Positions 4,599-5,035 of a DNA stretch of 5,035 nt are shown piece after piece. This DNA is from Candidatus Bathyarchaeota archaeon (GTDB taxonomy: Archaea; Thermoproteota; Bathyarchaeia; TCS64), in NCBI GenBank assembly GCA_018396515.1, contig JAGTQJ010000047.1, positions 1-5,035 on the forward strand. Direction: 5' to 3'. Under the pieces are notes generated by a model that saw only the letters and a list, made by a program, of their open reading frames with translations, made no database searches and had not been told where the DNA came from. The translations under genes and the position numbers were made by a program. The number at the start of each line of letters is the position of its first letter. The first letter of the stretch is position 1.

Positions 4599-5035
4599 TC
4601 AGGCTTGGTGTACATCCCTCTTGAGGTGGGTGTTGAACCACTCCAGCATCTTCTCAAGCCTCTTCCTCCTTATGCTGGGCTTCCCGGTGCTCCTGAAGAC
4701 ATGGCTCCCCTCCATGAATAGGGCTAGGCGGGCCTCCTTCCCCAAGTATTTCAGGGCTGTGTAGAACATTATGGACTGGTCTATCCAGCATCGGTAGTCA
4801 TGGTAGCTGTGGACGAACATTATGGGGGTTGAAACCCTGGGCGCATATGTTATTGGGGACATCCTCCTATACCCCTCCTCATTGCTCCAAGGGTCCCCTC
4901 CAATCTGGTCGGGGGCGAAGTAGAACCCTATATCCGTGGTTCCGAAGAAGGATGGCCAGCTGCATATCCCGTTCTGGGATATGGCCGCCTTGAACCTGTC
5001 CGTCTGGGTGACTATCCAGTTGGTCATGAACCCCC
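4599..5035 (-). CDS. S9-family (prolyl oligopeptidase / acylaminoacyl-peptidase type) peptidase, C-terminal part
   Basis: Only the last ~145 residues are in the window; the frame stays open at the right edge and reads GFMTNW just inside it. In the S9 family this follows the nucleophile motif GxSxGG, so the catalytic Ser should lie about two codons outside. The other two triad members are visible, counting from the Met at 5027: Asp77 in VHSYHDYRC (72-80) and His109 in EGSHVF (106-111), followed by the family's STGKP (113-117) and a closing amphipathic helix. SPITYAPRVSTP (57-68) is also typical of S9C enzymes. It would cleave short peptides or acylated amino acids, probably in the cytoplasm, although the N-terminal propeller and any signal peptide cannot be seen. 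It shares the strand of the aldolase-Fae gene, 47 bases upstream, but no functional link is evident. The Met at 5027 is internal and not a start. Confidence 0.9.
   Translation of the reverse strand, partial: GFMTNWIVTQTDRFKAAISQNGICSWPSFFGTTDIGFYFAPDQIGGDPWSNEEGYRRMSPITYAPRVSTPIMFVHSYHDYRCWIDQSIMFYTALKYLGKEARLALFMEGSHVFRSTGKPSIRRKRLEKMLEWFNTHLKRDVHQA

Overview
The window looks archaeal, most likely from a Thermoproteota-type (TACK) lineage with tetrahydromethanopterin C1 chemistry. This is inferred from four things: a full formaldehyde-activating enzyme (Fae) domain, an MTAP/PNP-family nucleoside phosphorylase with a C-terminal CxC motif as in hyperthermophile homologues, TATA-like boxes at archaeal spacing, and a small multi-cysteine zinc-ribbon gene. 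The lineage is a guess; the domain Archaea is fairly secure.

Layout. Positions 1-1022 hold an AT-rich plus-strand DNA methyltransferase gene (positions 901-960 have 16 G/C out of 60) whose reading frame stays open to the left edge. Positions 1023-2098 are mostly non-coding, with one 59-codon minus-strand zinc-ribbon gene (1265-1444), several inverted repeats and a tandem palindrome. From 2099 to the right edge the DNA is GC-richer (positions 3121-3180 have 34 G/C out of 60) and three genes lie on the minus strand. In transcription order they are the C-terminal part of an S9 (prolyl-oligopeptidase family) peptidase, a 497-residue fusion of a DapA/NAL-family pyruvate aldolase with Fae, and a divergent MTAP/PNP-type phosphorylase. 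Each is separated from the next by 47 bases.

The most notable item is the aldolase-Fae fusion. Fae condenses formaldehyde with tetrahydromethanopterin. The known archaeal Fae-Hps fusion joins Fae to a formaldehyde-releasing aldolase. Here Fae is joined to a Schiff-base pyruvate aldolase whose active-site signature resembles N-acetylneuraminate lyase rather than dihydrodipicolinate synthase. A natural hypothesis is that the aldolase releases formaldehyde (for example from 4-hydroxy-2-oxobutanoate, giving pyruvate) and Fae captures it as methylene-tetrahydromethanopterin. The fusion is seen in the sequence; the substrate is inference. A TATA-like box about 26 bases before its ATG suggests that it has its own promoter, and the phosphorylase may be co-transcribed behind it. 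The change in base composition between the methyltransferase and the right-hand genes suggests the left end is an acquired segment.
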